The translations under genes and the position numbers were made by a program. The notes below the pieces were generated by a model. It was not told the origin of the DNA and made no database searches. It worked only from the letters and a program-made list of their open reading frames with translations. Positions 22,350 to 34,579 of a stretch of 64,000 nt of DNA are shown piece after piece; the first letter of the stretch is position 1, and each line of letters starts with the position of its first letter. The stretch is from contig NC_045142.1 of the NCBI RefSeq assembly GCF_008831285.2, forward strand, positions 6,147,501 to 6,211,500, in the 5' to 3' direction. The stretch is from Nymphaea colorata. Its lineage: Eukaryota; Streptophyta; Magnoliopsida; Nymphaeales; Nymphaeaceae.

Positions 22350-23711
22350 ATGGCCGACGGAAAACGCCGGAGATCGGGAACACCGGAGGAGGAATCGGAC
22401 GAGGAATTCAGTCCGAAAGCTAAAACCCTCAACCCTAAAAACGCCAAGAAGCCGCGGAAGAAACCTTCGTCGTCGTTGTCGCGCTCATTCGCTTCCTCGC
22501 TCGGTTCCCTCCTCAAGGCCGACTCCTCCATTCTATCCTCTCTCAAGCAGTTCCACAAGGAGGAAAAGCAGTCGTTAGAGGAACAATCCCGCGCCCATAC
22601 GCTTTCCGTCTCCGACCTGAATCTCCCCTTTCCCTGCCACGAGGTCGCCGATCTCCCCTCCTCGTCCGTAGGAGATGCCATAGAGCGGACGATCCTCTCC
22701 CTCGCGCGCTCCATCCTCGCCGGAAATGGATTCTCCTTCTCCATCCCCTCTCGGACGAACGCGAACCAGGTATACCTCCCCGATCTCGATCGGATCGTCT
22801 TGAAACACAATCCGCTCACTCGCCCCTTTGCTAACGTCTCCACGGTGCGGAAAGCGTCCATCACCGCCCGGATCCTGCATCTGGTCCATCAGCTCTGCAA
22901 TAAGGGCATCCATGTGACCAAGCGAGATCTCTTTTACACGGACGTAAAGCTCTTCACCGATCAGGGGCAGTCCGACGCGGTCCTTGACGACGTCTCGTGC
23001 CTGCTCGGCTGCACTAGGTCGAGCCTTAACGTCGTCGCCTCGGAGAAGGGCGTGGTTGTCGGCCGGCTCGTCTTTTACGATAGCGGTGACCGGATCGACT
23101 GCACCAAAATGGGCGTCGGTGGCAAGGCGATCCCCCCAAACATCGACCGGGTGGAAGGGATGGAGAGCGACGCATTATTCGTCCTCCTGGTCGAGAAGGA
23201 CGCTGCGTTTATGCGCCTCGCGGAGGACCGCTTCTACAATCGCTTCCCCTGCATCATCGTCACCGCTAAGGGGCAGCCGGACGTCGCGACAAGGCTCTTC
23301 CTGAGGAAGATCAGAATGGAGCTGATGCTGCCCGTGCTCGCCCTCGTCGACTCCGACCCGTATGGATTGAAGATCCTCTCTGTGTATATGTGTGGGTCGA
23401 AGAACATGTCCTACGATAGCTCTAATCTCACAACACCGGGAATCAAGTGGCTTGGCGTCCGGCCGAGCGACCTCGACAAGTATGGGGTGCCGGAGGAATG
23501 CCGCTTGCCGATGACGGAGCAAGACGTAAAGACTGGGAAGGATCTGCTTGAGGAGGACTTCGTGAAGAGGAATAAGGGGTGGGTGGAGGAGCTGGAATTG
23601 ATGGTGAGGACAAGGCAAAAGGCTGAGATTCAGGCGCTTAGCTCCTTCGGGTTCCAGTACCTAACGGAGGTGTACTTGCCGCTGAAAATCCAGCAGAGGG
23701 ATTGGTTGTGA
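22350..23711 (+). CDS. TOP6A: DNA topoisomerase VI subunit A (SPO11-3 type), intronless
   Basis: The product is 453 aa in one uninterrupted ORF. It is the A subunit of the type IIB topoisomerase, which cuts both DNA strands through a tyrosine and works with TOP6B in the nucleus. In Arabidopsis the SPO11-3/RHL2/BIN5 protein is needed for endoreduplication rather than meiotic breaks. Residues 1-75 are a charged, low-complexity plant-type extension. A winged-helix (CAP-like) domain spans about 165-235, with the catalytic tyrosine in KRDLFYTD (Y196). The Toprim domain follows, with the metal-binding glutamate in LLVEKDAAF (E282) and the DxD pair in LVDSDPYG (D334, D336). [13 protein letters not shown] and the C-terminal [12 protein letters not shown] are typical of eukaryotic TOP6A. 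The coding region is much more GC-rich than its surroundings. A telo-box lies upstream. The ATG at 22350 has no upstream in-frame alternative that looks better. Confidence 0.93.
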   Translation: MADGKRRRSGTPEEESDEEFSPKAKTLNPKNAKKPRKKPSSSLSRSFASSLGSLLKADSSILSSLKQFHKEEKQSLEEQSRAHTLSVSDLNLPFPCHEVADLPSSSVGDAIERTILSLARSILAGNGFSFSIPSRTNANQVYLPDLDRIVLKHNPLTRPFANVSTVRKASITARILHLVHQLCNKGIHVTKRDLFYTDVKLFTDQGQSDAVLDDVSCLLGCTRSSLNVVASEKGVVVGRLVFYDSGDRIDCTKMGVGGKAIPPNIDRVEGMESDALFVLLVEKDAAFMRLAEDRFYNRFPCIIVTAKGQPDVATRLFLRKIRMELMLPVLALVDSDPYGLKILSVYMCGSKNMSYDSSNLTTPGIKWLGVRPSDLDKYGVPEECRLPMTEQDVKTGKDLLEEDFVKRNKGWVEELELMVRTRQKAEIQALSSFGFQYLTEVYLPLKIQQRDWL

Positions 23712-26700
23712 TTTGTGGGTGATTCTGGCAATGGGGGGGACCTTCTCCTTCTGTTGGGAGGTATGTAACTTATTCAAATGCTCCTGGTTTATTTCTTTCT
23801 GGTTCCTCTGCTTTCTTTACTAAGTTTTACAAAAAAAAAAAACGATAAGACATGATCAATTGTGTTTCTGAAATGAGTACATAACAATTTAGCTTAAGAA
23901 TTTGGTGGTTTGTTTGTCTTCTTGGTTTGGTGATCGATTGCTCTGTCGTAACAGAACGATAAAGGCCGTTTCATTAGCATAAGCTGAAAATACTTCTATT
24001 TGCTAGGACCCTTTGGCATATGTCTGACGTGATAGATGGGTCTCATTGGCAATGATGAGTTTCCTTTAGAAGAAGTTGGCACATGAACGTGTGATGAATC
24101 AGGAGCTAGAGTATGGGGAGTGACATATATGTAATTATAGCGGGAAAAGAAGCTCCAGCCAACATGGGCTCCATGTTCATGGTTAGGTGGCTGGTCTTCA
24201 GACCTTCAACTACCTTCAAGTGGAACGAGAAAAAGGGAGGAAAAGACAAAGCATAAAAAATGAAATGCTCTTGGATGTGCAGATATCTAATTGAAGTTGG
24301 AAAGGGATAGAATTCAGTGTTTCATTGCATGGGAAAAAAACTCTAGTGCTTCTGCAGGCCTCACCATGGCAACACAAATGGTCCATTCCCTTCTGTGTCT
24401 ATGTTCGTAGCTGGTCATATTCTGCACATGGTAATGCCAGAAATTTTACTCGGTTGAGCTGCAAATGCATCCCTAATATTGTTGGAAGGTCGTCCTTGTG
24501 AGTAGAGGCCATCCTATTATGCAAACCTGTACAATGATTTCACAGTAAATTGGTATTGGTTTCTTCTTGCCCATAAGGGGAAAGTTAACGATTCTGATGG
24601 ATCGCCGCTTAAAACTAGCTATTAAGGCGATTAAGAGTCGTCTCTGCTAGTAATGTCGACGTGTTTGTAATCATTAACAGAGAAGGTTTTTCTCTAGTTT
24701 TGACAAATTTTTTACCAACTCGGCCATTTCATGAAATTGTTGCGAACTTGGGAAGTGCACATCAAGGTTCAGCTCACTTGGGAGTGCTCTTGCCTTGAAA
24801 TTTGCGAAGGTCTATCCTGTGGCCAGCTCTGTTAAACCTTGAACTTTGCCCTTTTCCTTCGTAGAGTTAAAAAGGAGGCACAGAAGTTCATGCTGTCCAT
24901 GAGTCTATGCAAAAAGCCCTCTGTCACACCACTTTTGTAAGTGGTGACCGTTTCCTCAATTTAAATAAATAGCTTGCTTAATTAATTACATTTACCACCA
25001 TTTTTTTGTATCCAGGTTGCCTCAGTTAGGCTAAATAAAGTTGCAGGCACGTGAGCGTTTTTACCATTTATTTAGACGGGAAAGCACACTTTGAATCTCT
25101 TGATGTAGTCCCCGGCTGCGCGTGCCTCCGTGGTTAGTACCTCCATGCCAGTGCTGTTAACCGTGGGTGTCCTAATGAAAGTTGCACTATGATTCTTAAC
25201 CGTCCTCTTAAGAACCCGGAGGCTTCACTGAGAAATGGAATAAATGGCACATAATGGTACTGTGGGCATTGCTGTGAACTTCGTTTACGAGTACAAACAT
25301 CTTGAGATACATGAACGATGTGATATATATTTCTTCTGTTAAGACTCCGACAGTGCATCGAACATGTTTGGGCCTATTAGAAAGCTGAAAGCATCCTTAG
25401 GAATGGTTAATTGTAGTGAATATGACCTTGTAATCGAGTGCTGGGATTTCGTCTGTGGACCTAAAAGATGGTCAAAGAATGTTGCTGCTGGAAAAAAAAA
25501 AGAAAAGCTGATGTATTCTTATGCGTGTGTTCCTAAAAAAGGATTTTGGCCTCCCATGTATGTGGAAGGCCTCATTTGGTGGCTGTATCCTCGTAAATAA
25601 TCAAATATGAGATCTCTCAGGATAAAAAGGAAAAGAAACGAGCGTTGCTTACTTTGTGGTACTTTTCACTCTTCCTTCTAACTTGAGAACCTGGAGAATT
25701 GCGAAGAGGCCAAGGAATACCTTTTCCATCTAATTGAATGATCTTGAAATTGTTGTAGTTACTTAATTTTAATCTGTTGATTTTACAGGAGGGGGTTCCT
25801 GTGAAGCACCACTGTCATTGCGAGGCGTTGTCTTCGGCTGGGTGGTTCCATGGAGCCTTCTAGGGGCCGTTTCTTTCACAGAAAAATGTTAACCTGTCTT
25901 GCCGACGGCAAGCAGGGGTTTCATTCGAAATCTCTTTCACAAGGTGCCTTCAAATCATGCGTCAAGGGCGTTGAGGTTTTTTGAGAAGCTTGCTTCACAT
26001 GTCACAATGACTGTACGGTCTGTTGACGATGTATGCCCGAGAGGTCTTATTGCCCTTGAAGATGCATTTCCGGGTTTCCTTTCAAACTGGTGGGAGAGAA
26101 AAAAAGAAATCCTTGCATTATAAAACAAACAGCTGATTAATGGGAGCGGGTTTTTTGTTTAATTCTGATCTGATATTTATTATTTGTTGTTTTTACTGTA
26201 TTTTATATTGTTTTGCATGGAAATGCGTGGATCTTGCGTAGAGATGTCACCTACATATACACCTAGATCTCAAGTACTCGAATGAGGCCTTTCTTCATAA
26301 AGATGACGCAATCTCTGTTGATGCAATAGATCGGGCTCAGTTGACTTGGGCCTTTTTTTCCATTTCATTAGAGGCGCTACCTTAATGGGTTATAGTGCTA
26401 ATGTTCTAAAATTAAGGGTCTGAGATGTGCCAAATGTCAAGGTTCTTTTGCTATCTCGTGTATGTGTGCGTGTGTGTGTGTGTGTGTGTGAGAGCGAGAG
26501 CCCTCCGCCCTCCGCCCTTTTATTGAAGCGTTCGCCTTTCTAGCCATTCCAAGCCAGAGTTGGCTGGAAATGGTCGGACTGTGACTGCTCAGCCTGCCTG
26601 ATGCCGATTCTGGTCAACCATTTTTATGGTGGGCTACCGAACGTCCAATAACCTTAAAAGCCAAAAACAGTTTCCTTTTCTCCCTCGTTTCCCAATCACA

Positions 26701-27700
26701 GGGAAACGATTCCCTGTCTGCCTAATTGTCTAAAAGTTGGCCGGTCAGCGACACCTGTGTCAGACGACTCTAGCTGCCTATATCCCGGCGGGTGAGCGGC
26801 TAGCAAATGAATTGCAGACATTTGTTTATTCATCCCTTTTCTAGCTTTCTTTTCAACCACAACTCCATTGATGGGTTCCATGTGATCCAAATAACCTGAT
26901 TTGCGGCCAAAAGCCTGGTTTAAGACTTGGTTCCCACACAGGGCCTATAGGCATTGGACACTTTGGCCGTTCACTTAGATGAATTCGGTGGGCCTTCCAT
27001 GAAACCCCAACGAAGCTTAAACATGTAATTTCCTTCTTACTGGCCAATGTCTTCTTTAGTTGTGCTAACCTATAATGGCTTCATGTTGATGGGTATAACT
27101 TAAAATGACTTATAAAGGCAAAAAGAAACAAAATTAAACTTGCATTTGAATTTCAGACGAACAAAGGCTACTATGAATTCCAACTAATTTCCGTAGTCTA
27201 AACTTAACCCACATCTGGATCGGGGTTGATGGTAACAGATAGTTGTTTACCAATTCCTTTCATTTTCTATTCTCATGTCAATAGATGCTTGTTTGTGTTC
27301 GAATCATGCGTATCCGACTCACATTGGTGTGGTCCAATTAGTGGAAGATACAGATGGTTGTAGATTTTTCAAAATACAGAACTATTTGTTCGAAAGGTGG
27401 CAGAAGAAATATTTCTGGATCGATCGCTGCCGTTCGACGGTGAGGATGAGCTGAGAGGGCCCACGCCACCCATCCAGAATAAAGGAGCATCTGTGTCTGT
27501 GTGAGCCAGTGGCTCAAGGGAGAGCTTGACCCACACGCAGCAAGCTGCTTCACATGATAATGACTTGGAGTCAATTCTAAGCCACTGAGGCTGGTGGGCT
27601 GATGGGGACTGCATCAGCAGGTGTGTGGACAAGAATGAAGAGAGAGCAATGGAGAGGATGAAGAAAGGGGGAAAGGGCAGCGGCAGCTGCTGCTGCCCTC
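23712..27700. other. TOP6A 3' region and intergenic, no gene recognised
   Basis: A possible 3'UTR donor (GGGAG|GTATGT, about 23760) and acceptor (TTTACAG|GAGGGG, about 25787) could make a 3'UTR intron. This is only an inference. The ORFs at 25364-25600 and 25899-26123 match no family that I know. A (TG)n run is at 26463-26490. 26500-27050 is unassigned. Confidence 0.4.
26463..26490. repeat. (TG)n microsatellite
   Basis: A TG run of about 28 bases. Confidence 0.9.
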
Positions 27701-27729
27701 TAGGGAGGAGTGGGTAGGGAAGGAGGAAG

Positions 27730-27921
27730 ATGACCCTGCTGCTGTCCTTGCCTTTGAAATTCTCGCTTCTGCATTTTAACAGAACGGATTGCCCAAAGCT
27801 CCCATCAGCCTTTTTTTCCACTTCCACTTCTTCTTCTTCTTCTTCCTCACTGCCATCTTCTTGCCTTCGTCTCAGGCCTCGGTCTTCTAAGAATGACTCT
27901 GGCGACTCCAGTGAAACAGGT

Positions 27922-27955
<34 letters not shown>

Positions 27956-29333
27956 CGTGCTTGTGTTTTCTTGAACATGCTCAAATTCAGTTATTGGTTG
28001 GTCAGAATTTTGATCAAGAAGTTGGTATGAGGAAACTGGAAACTTTACAAAGAATAAATCAGTTTGAGCTTCTGCGATCTAGGCTAGCTTTAATGGAGTG
28101 TGGCACGAGCTTCTTGTTTTCCATCTTAGTTCAATCTATAGTAACTGCAACCGTTTTGGCTCTGCTAAGTGAATTTGCTCTGAACTTGCAATACCCATTG
28201 AGCCATTGCGTGTGTTTGTTACCGTTTGTCCAATTTCTTGCTTCTTTGAGGAATTTGTGCAAATGTAACGTGAACATGATCCTGCATTTGGTTTGACCGT
28301 ATGCATGTCTCAGCATAAACTAGAAAACTTGTCCAACACCGTATGAAGAGATGTACAGCCAAATATTAGTGCATTATCTACCTAATCATGCATCTGTTGA
28401 GATTTTTACTGCTCTTTTACATCTTACAGTGTTATATACAACTATAAGCATCAGGTTGTCAAGTATCGAATAATATGTGGCTGGGCATGCACATAGTACT
28501 GGTAGTGTTAACTTTAAATAGAAGAATCAAAGTTTACTAGTCTGTCGGATCTTCGTGTGCTACATTCACACTCTAGAACTTCATCTAAGAGTTTGGGAAA
28601 ACAATAGACTGGTGCACTCACTTCCATATTTGCTCTGCACACAGCGTGATTTTCCTCCATTTAATTTTTGATTGGGAGCCATGGATTTCTGAGCCATGAA
28701 ATGTGGCACAGGAGCATAGCCCCTCAGAATAGAACTGGAAACATGCCGCATAACATGTCCCAGTCTGAAGGTTTGAGCTATGCCTCTCGGGGCCACAATG
28801 CAATGTTTAAATGGGCAAAATTTCAAGGAAAAAGTCAGAAGATCAGAACTCCTTTTCACCAGAAATATTTCCCCTGTCAAATGTTGGACAATTTTTTCTT
28901 GGAAAATTTCCTGCTTAACAAACAGCCCCCTTATAGAAGGGGACACAGCAGGGAATCCAAATGGAGAATCTTAGTGACCAAAAACTAAAATGGAAGAATT
29001 TGGTTTCTAATTGGGGCATGATGCTGGTGACTTATCTTACAACACCATCTTTGGGTTGCAGGAGACAAACCACCAACTGACTGGGACAGGGCTTGGGCTT
29101 CATTCAAAAAGCAAGGGAAAAAGAAAGGCATGTTCTCCCAATTCTCACCAAACAAGTATGTGACTTGGAATCCCAGGCGTTCCGACTACCCAGTTTCCGA
29201 GGAAGTCGATCCAATCAAGAGAACAGAGAGATCGAACCTGATGCTGTGGACTAGCCCAAAATTTACTCTGGTATTAGCGATTATCATAGTCTCAATGCTT
29301 CTCATTTACACCATTTTAGTGCCACAGAAGTAA
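27730..29333 (+). CDS. Small conserved plant membrane protein, probable plastid targeting, two exons
   Basis: Exon 1 is 27730-27919 and exon 2 is 29062-29333. The borders are ACAG|GTCAGT and GTTGCAG|GAGAC, phase 1, giving 153 aa. Residues 1-55 are rich in Ser and Arg with almost no acidic residues, like a chloroplast transit peptide. The mature part begins PPTDWDRAWASFKKQGKK (67-84), followed by FSQFSPNKYVTWNPRRSDYP (90-107) and VDPIKRTERSNLMLW (112-126). One membrane segment (about 131-149, FTLVLAIIIVSMLLIYTIL) precedes a three-residue tail (PQK). The exon 2 part looks like a strongly conserved plant protein of unknown biochemical role, and I cannot name it with certainty. The 1142-nt intron opens with a (CT)n tract directly after the donor. 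Localisation is inferred from composition only. Confidence 0.75.
27921..27951. repeat. (CT)n tract beginning at the splice donor
   Basis: About 13 CT units start within 6 nt of the exon 1 donor (GTCAGTCTCT). Confidence 0.9.
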
Positions 29334-29737
29334 TCTTGCTCCTCAATTTTCAAAATTTGTATGCAGGAGGCAGAGATAAAAGTGTAACCCACATGTAAAA
29401 AGATTTTCTTTTTTCCTTGAAATCAAGTCCATGGGATTCAGGGTGGTTTTCTTTTGCTTATTTTGTTCGGAATATGTATAGCCCAAGTCCCATGGAAATT
29501 TTTATGTGCCTTATATGATGATTCATCATGTTGTGTTTTTCAACAGAAAATGCTAAAGTTTTGGTAATAAGCGAGCCTTTTTTTTTTTTTTTTATATGTT
29601 ATGGAATCCATTTTCTCTCAAGCTGTCTAAAACTCTAAATACTAGGGTGAGCAAAGTCAACTCTTTTGCGCATTCAATTAACCCGAGTATGATAATACAC
29701 ATTCAATCCAATTTTGAATAAGGAGTTTTGGGCTTCG

Positions 29738-29960
29738 AGGGGCATAGTGTAGCTGGTTGGTGAAAGTTCAATTTTCATGAGCGCTAATCCTCTAGACTGT
29801 AAACGATGGATGGACAATACTGTTGTAGTTGATGGATGTCCTGCTACTCACCTAGGCCAAAGTAGCCTTGGATTTCCAGAACATGAAGAAAGAGGAAGGA
29901 GCTTTGACCTCTTTGGGGTATCCCTTCCATGTAGAGAAATAAAATTCAAACCAACTGAAA
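29738..29960 (+). mobile_element. tRNA-derived SINE-like element, copy 1
   Basis: An A-box-like TAGTGTAGCTGG (29745-29756) and a B-box-like AGTTCAATTTTCA (29765-29777) are unusually close together. The body downstream (AAGAAAGAGGAAGGAGC...GACCTC) resembles the body of the copy at 31074 (AAGAGGAAGAAAGAGAC...GGCCTC). It is degenerate. Confidence 0.45.
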
Positions 29961-32900
29961 ACAGAGAATCATCAACTAGACCTCCAAGCAAACATACAAA
30001 TGAACAAAACCAAAACAGGGGCGCCGAACAAGGCTGATGCTTATGTGTCCAAGGTCAGCCAAATTCATATCTACAATCAGATCCTCTCTAATTCAGCAAA
30101 AGCTAGCAATGGCGGCTTGAAAAACGTTACTGCAAAAGATCCTTCCACCTACCAATCAGGCTCCACTTTTGAGGCCAAACTCTTCTGCCATATATCATGG
30201 TGCGAAGCCTTCTCTTCCATGCAGACTGCTCTTGTAACTACATAATGGGTGCTCGAAACCATGGAGCTGTAGGTTCTCAGCAGAGTGTAATCTAAATCTC
30301 ATTTTCATAAATTATTTTGATAAGAGAGGATTGGCGCAAGAGATTCCTGTTTGGACCTTTGAGGCATCAAGACCCTTTTGTTGCAAACTGGAGGCAATTG
30401 ATGAGCAAATTGAAACGTAGTAGAGGTAGCACCTCAGGACACTAAAAACAAACTATTAGCTTTTTGAAAACAATAATAATCTGTTACTATCCCATGAATC
30501 TACCTCAAAAATAAGGCTCATGGAACAATTGTTATAGCATTCCATGAATCTATCTAATCTTTTTTAAAATATATTCACAAGACAGTAACATGTTGTTACT
30601 GTTGCTAAATAGCTCTTAGGAGAATAAGGGTTGAGTAAGAGTTTCGTCTATCTTTCAAACAAAAAGATGAAATACTTATCCTCTTCACTTAAAAATTATT
30701 TTGATCAAATTTGACTGCACACATTTATATTCTCCATGTCTAGTGCCTGAACTTGTCCCCTTCAAAAATATTGTGGATTTTGTACACGATGTTTTGGCTA
30801 AAACTTATCGACACATACAATCTATAACTTTTAAGTTCGCATTTTTTTGTTTCTGGACTTGTATTCAATGATGCAGGGCTGCATTGACCAATGCGGACCG
30901 ATACAGTGTCCACATCACCGGTACAGGGGCTGTCCTTGGCCGCTTCCCGTTCCGTTGCATTTCACTTTGTCAATAATGTGATGTGCATCAGCCGAAAAGA
31001 GCTGGCACAGACCAATAATAACAGCATTATTTTCCAGTTTTGATTAAGTAAGCAGTGTTAATTAACTGCTCTTAAGGGGTGTATGTAGCATAGCTGGCTG
31101 GTTGGCCTGAATAATGCGCTAACAACACGTTCTCAGTTTGATTCACGTGGGAACTACTTCTCTGAACGGTAAATTATAGCATGTATGATACTTGAGTTGA
31201 AAGGTGTTTCGTAAGACCATCCGACCCTCAGGACAAGAGGAAGAAAGAGACTTTCGGCCTCTCACTTAGGCCGTGAGTTCCCTCCTACTCATTCAAAACA
31301 ATTAATCAAGTATTAACTTTTTATAAAAAACAACGCCTACTTTTGATGTCTAAGAAAAAGGAAAATGATATTGAATCCCCCGAAATCTGCACGATGGTCA
31401 AGACAACTAATATACATTTATCTATGGTTAACTTTGGATAAAGCTACTTAAAATGCACATACTTCAATGATAAGTAAGCCTTTTGGAGATCAGGAACACG
31501 CTATTTTGGTTGTGCTAGTGGGGACATGCTCCGAACCCAAGTAGACATTTTAACACAAATGCCGAGACACATCATATATTATTTAAGTTTCATATGTTTT
31601 GTATATTGAAAATCTCTGATGTTCATTAATCTTAGAAAATAAGAAACTGTTTCTCCTAATTCACTCAATGTTGTTGGTTTAACATTGGAATGTGAGCCTA
31701 ATCAGTTCGAGAAAAGATACAGTTAATGGGTTCTGCATGTACTGATCGTGTTGAGTTTGCCTATACATATCAACGTTCTTAAACTATATATAGTTATTGG
31801 AAAGTGTAAAAAATATTTTATTTATTGAAAAATAGGTAATTCAAGCTATATTTTCTCTTTCTACTTTCTATATACAACTTAAGCAATATGGGCTTATACT
31901 TGCTCGATTACATCAGGTAGCAACAAAAAGTTAGGGCAAATTAGATAGCACGGATTTATGTCACTTCAAGAATAGTAAGTGTTACCGGATTTTTGGTGTG
32001 AGTGGAGGGTGCAATCAAACATCCGGCGAAAAAATCCGACATTTTTTAAGTGACAGAGTTGGCCTTTAAAAGGCTTTAACAGGAAAACATTGCACTTTTG
32101 AAATACAAGTTTCTGGAACTTAAATTTCAAGAATATTATGTTTTCATTTTGGGAAACATAGATGTTATTCTTGAGGTTGGGTGTAATCTGCCTTCAATAT
32201 TGGCCATCGATCATGCATGGATCTAGTTCAGACCCCATTTTTGTTCTACCAAATAGTGTTTGTTGGCAACATGCTTCCTGGTTATGGATGTTATTGACAA
32301 TCAAACATTAGACATGGTGTTGTTGAAACATGTGCTGTAGTAACTAGTAACATGTCTTTCAAGAACACATTGTTCTTCTCGTCAGATGCAAATACGTGTT
32401 TCGAGATACCATTGTTCTTCTTGTCAAACACCCTCGGACAGTTGAAGTTTATCTCCTAGATGCAAACATCAACGCACATTTTCTTTTAAAAAAACAAACC
32501 AAGATGAATGGTCATTGGTTGAACAGGAAGGGACATCTGCACAGTCTTTCACAAATGTCGCCAACTTGAATATGGCTGCTAGTCATTCAACAGCCTTTAA
32601 CTTATCATTTAAGTTATCATATCCGTAGGATACAGAAGAAACACCGCAAAAATAAAACATTGGCTGAAAATGAACTGCCTGAAAACAGCAATGGCGTGGA
32701 TTAATGTTTAGGAACCGATATGTCATGTACTTTTAGTTTTTAATGATAATATTGTCTCACTGAGGAATTATCATGAAAGTTTCAGTATACAGCTTGAAGA
32801 ATGGGAGCGTATGAATATATGGAAACAATAACCGCTTGTTATATGTGTAGCTTCACCCATTGATATTATTTATGTTGTTCAGATCCCAAAAGAGGAAGAA

Positions 32901-33350
32901 GGTGCACTGCTTGGGTTGGAAGCTAATGAGAGCAATTGTTCAGGAGAGAAAATGTCAACATGGTAAAGGAGATACAGTCGTGATCCTCCATTTCAGATTT
33001 ATGTGTATATCTCTTATTTTCTCCTGAAAAGAATATCATTGACTACCTACAATTTCTTGGAGTTGGGGAAGTGAGCTTATTTGCAAGGTGAATTGGCACT
33101 TCTTCACGAAGTTTTTTTAAATGAAAACACATTTTTTAAAGAGACTCTGTCTCCCTGCTCCCTGCTCCCTTGATCTTCGTGTACATGACTTAGAAGGAAT
33201 TATTTGGTTGTTGATCTTTTTAAGATAAACACAGAAAATAAATAAAAGGAAAAGAAATAAACATGATATTTTAGCCATCTAACATAATTAACAACTTTTT
33301 CTCCTCGATTTTTCCTCAGCTTTTGGTCTTGGAAAAGCTAAGATGACACC
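29961..33350. other. Intergenic apart from the SINE; possible orphan exon near 32882
   Basis: No complete gene recognised. 30440-30615 carries internal phrases of the GGCAACAGTA MITE family. At 32882-32965 an acceptor-like TTGTTCAG is followed by an open stretch reading IPKEEEGALLGLEANESN and ending in a stop at about 32966. It could be an orphan last exon, but no family was recognised. Confidence 0.35.
31074..31280 (+). mobile_element. tRNA-derived SINE-like element, copy 2 (best preserved)
   Basis: A-box TAGCATAGCTGG (31086-31097) and B-box AGTTTGATTCACG (31135-31147) lie at tRNA-like spacing (49 nt). About 130 bp of tRNA-unrelated body follows, including CAAGAGGAAGAAAGAGACT and a GGCCTCTCACTTAGGCC hairpin. 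No mature tRNA cloverleaf could be folded, so this is a SINE head and not a tRNA gene. Confidence 0.6.
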
Positions 33351-33359
33351 TTATCAGTT

Positions 33360-33393
<34 letters not shown>
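33360..33393. repeat. (CA)n(TA)n microsatellite
   Basis: A CA run joined to a TA run. Confidence 0.9.
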
Positions 33394-33394
<1 letters not shown>

Positions 33395-34062
33395 ACTTTC
33401 CTTTTAGTATCTTATTTGCTTATAATTTAAGCAACTGTTCAGTACTTGTGTAATTCTCGTATAAGAGCCATATTTTAGAAAAAGAAATAAACTATCAAAC
33501 AATAGCAGAAGGAAGCTTGAGAAATGAAAAACATAAGCTATAATAATAAAAATGCAATTTCGTTATGGTGCGCATTCTTGAAATTCAAAATAAACGCAAG
33601 CAACATTTTGACTAAAGTCACCTTCAAGTACTTGTTTAAGGGCTTTCGTAAAGAGTGTAGCGGTATAATAAGAAAATTACAGAAGATGGCCTCTTTTCTG
33701 AAACTACAAGCAAAAACTTCGCTCAGAAATGAAAATCTCTCTCTCTGTCGCTCGCTCTCTTTTTTATTAAGTTCTTGATATAGTTCTAATGACATCATTG
33801 CATACGTTGTTAAAGTTGGTGTTACCTGAACAATGTGTACACAAAATCATTATAATTAGTTTCCTTCATCAAGGAAAGGCCCTTGCTTATATATATATAT
33901 TCTTTAATCAATAGGTTGACGTGTGCGGAAAGTCCAAACTCCTTGAGAAAAGAACTTCAACGCACGGAAATTCGAGAAGAAGTTTCCAACATCCATCTTC
34001 ACTGCTTCATTTTCCAATATCACTATCAAATAGATGCTTTCTATTCACTCCCACTTTCGTTT

Positions 34063-34064
<2 letters not shown>

Positions 34065-34119
<55 letters not shown>
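34065..34119. repeat. (TA)n microsatellite
   Basis: About 27 TA units. Confidence 0.95.
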
Positions 34120-34120
<1 letters not shown>

Positions 34121-34301
34121 CTTAGGGCAAATGAAATATCATAATGAATTTGTTAAAATATTTCGGTTACTTTATTGCAATCTGACGCCACAGTGCAATA
34201 AATCTACTAGTTAGAAATAGACATGAATGATATTTCAATGAGAAGAAAACATTTAAGAAAATTGCCTTGAGTACTTTGGCATCAAAATAGGATAGGAAGG
34301 C

Positions 34302-34529
34302 TAGACTTGGGCATCGGGCTCGATACTCAACGGGTACCCCGTACCTAGCTTGATTGATTGGGCTGTGGCTGGAGCACGACATGGGTTCGATTTGGCTCAA
34401 CAACAAATAAAAATTATTTTATATTAAAAAATATTTTTTATTGTAACCAAGTTGAGCTCGAGCTTAGATTTCGAGGGTCGAGCCTGGGCTTGGGTTTTGG
34501 ACATCGAGCCGACATGATGCCCGGGTCTA
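34302..34529. mobile_element. hAT-like MITE (GGGCATCGGGC family), copy 2
   Basis: 228 bp. The left end is TAGACTTGGGCATCGGG, and the right end reads as its reverse (ATGCCCGGGTCTA). The flanking octamers AGGAAGGC (34294-34301) and GGGAAGGC (34530-34537) agree at 7 of 8 bases, consistent with an 8-bp hAT target duplication. The middle is AT-rich with no ORF. Confidence 0.75.
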
Positions 34530-34579
34530 GGGAAGGCCCCCAAAGCCTTTTATTATGATGGAAGAGTAAACAAAACAAC

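Noticed and set aside
22283-23618. Several long ORFs on both strands inside TOP6A
   Set aside because: GC-rich coding sequence has few stops in other frames; only the frame with Toprim and catalytic Tyr motifs is real.
31086-31147. tRNA gene
   Set aside because: A and B boxes are present but no acceptor stem or anticodon arm folds; a SINE head explains it better.
33883-34214. ORFs with an (Ile-Tyr)n run
   Set aside because: Product of the TA microsatellite, with no conserved flanking protein.
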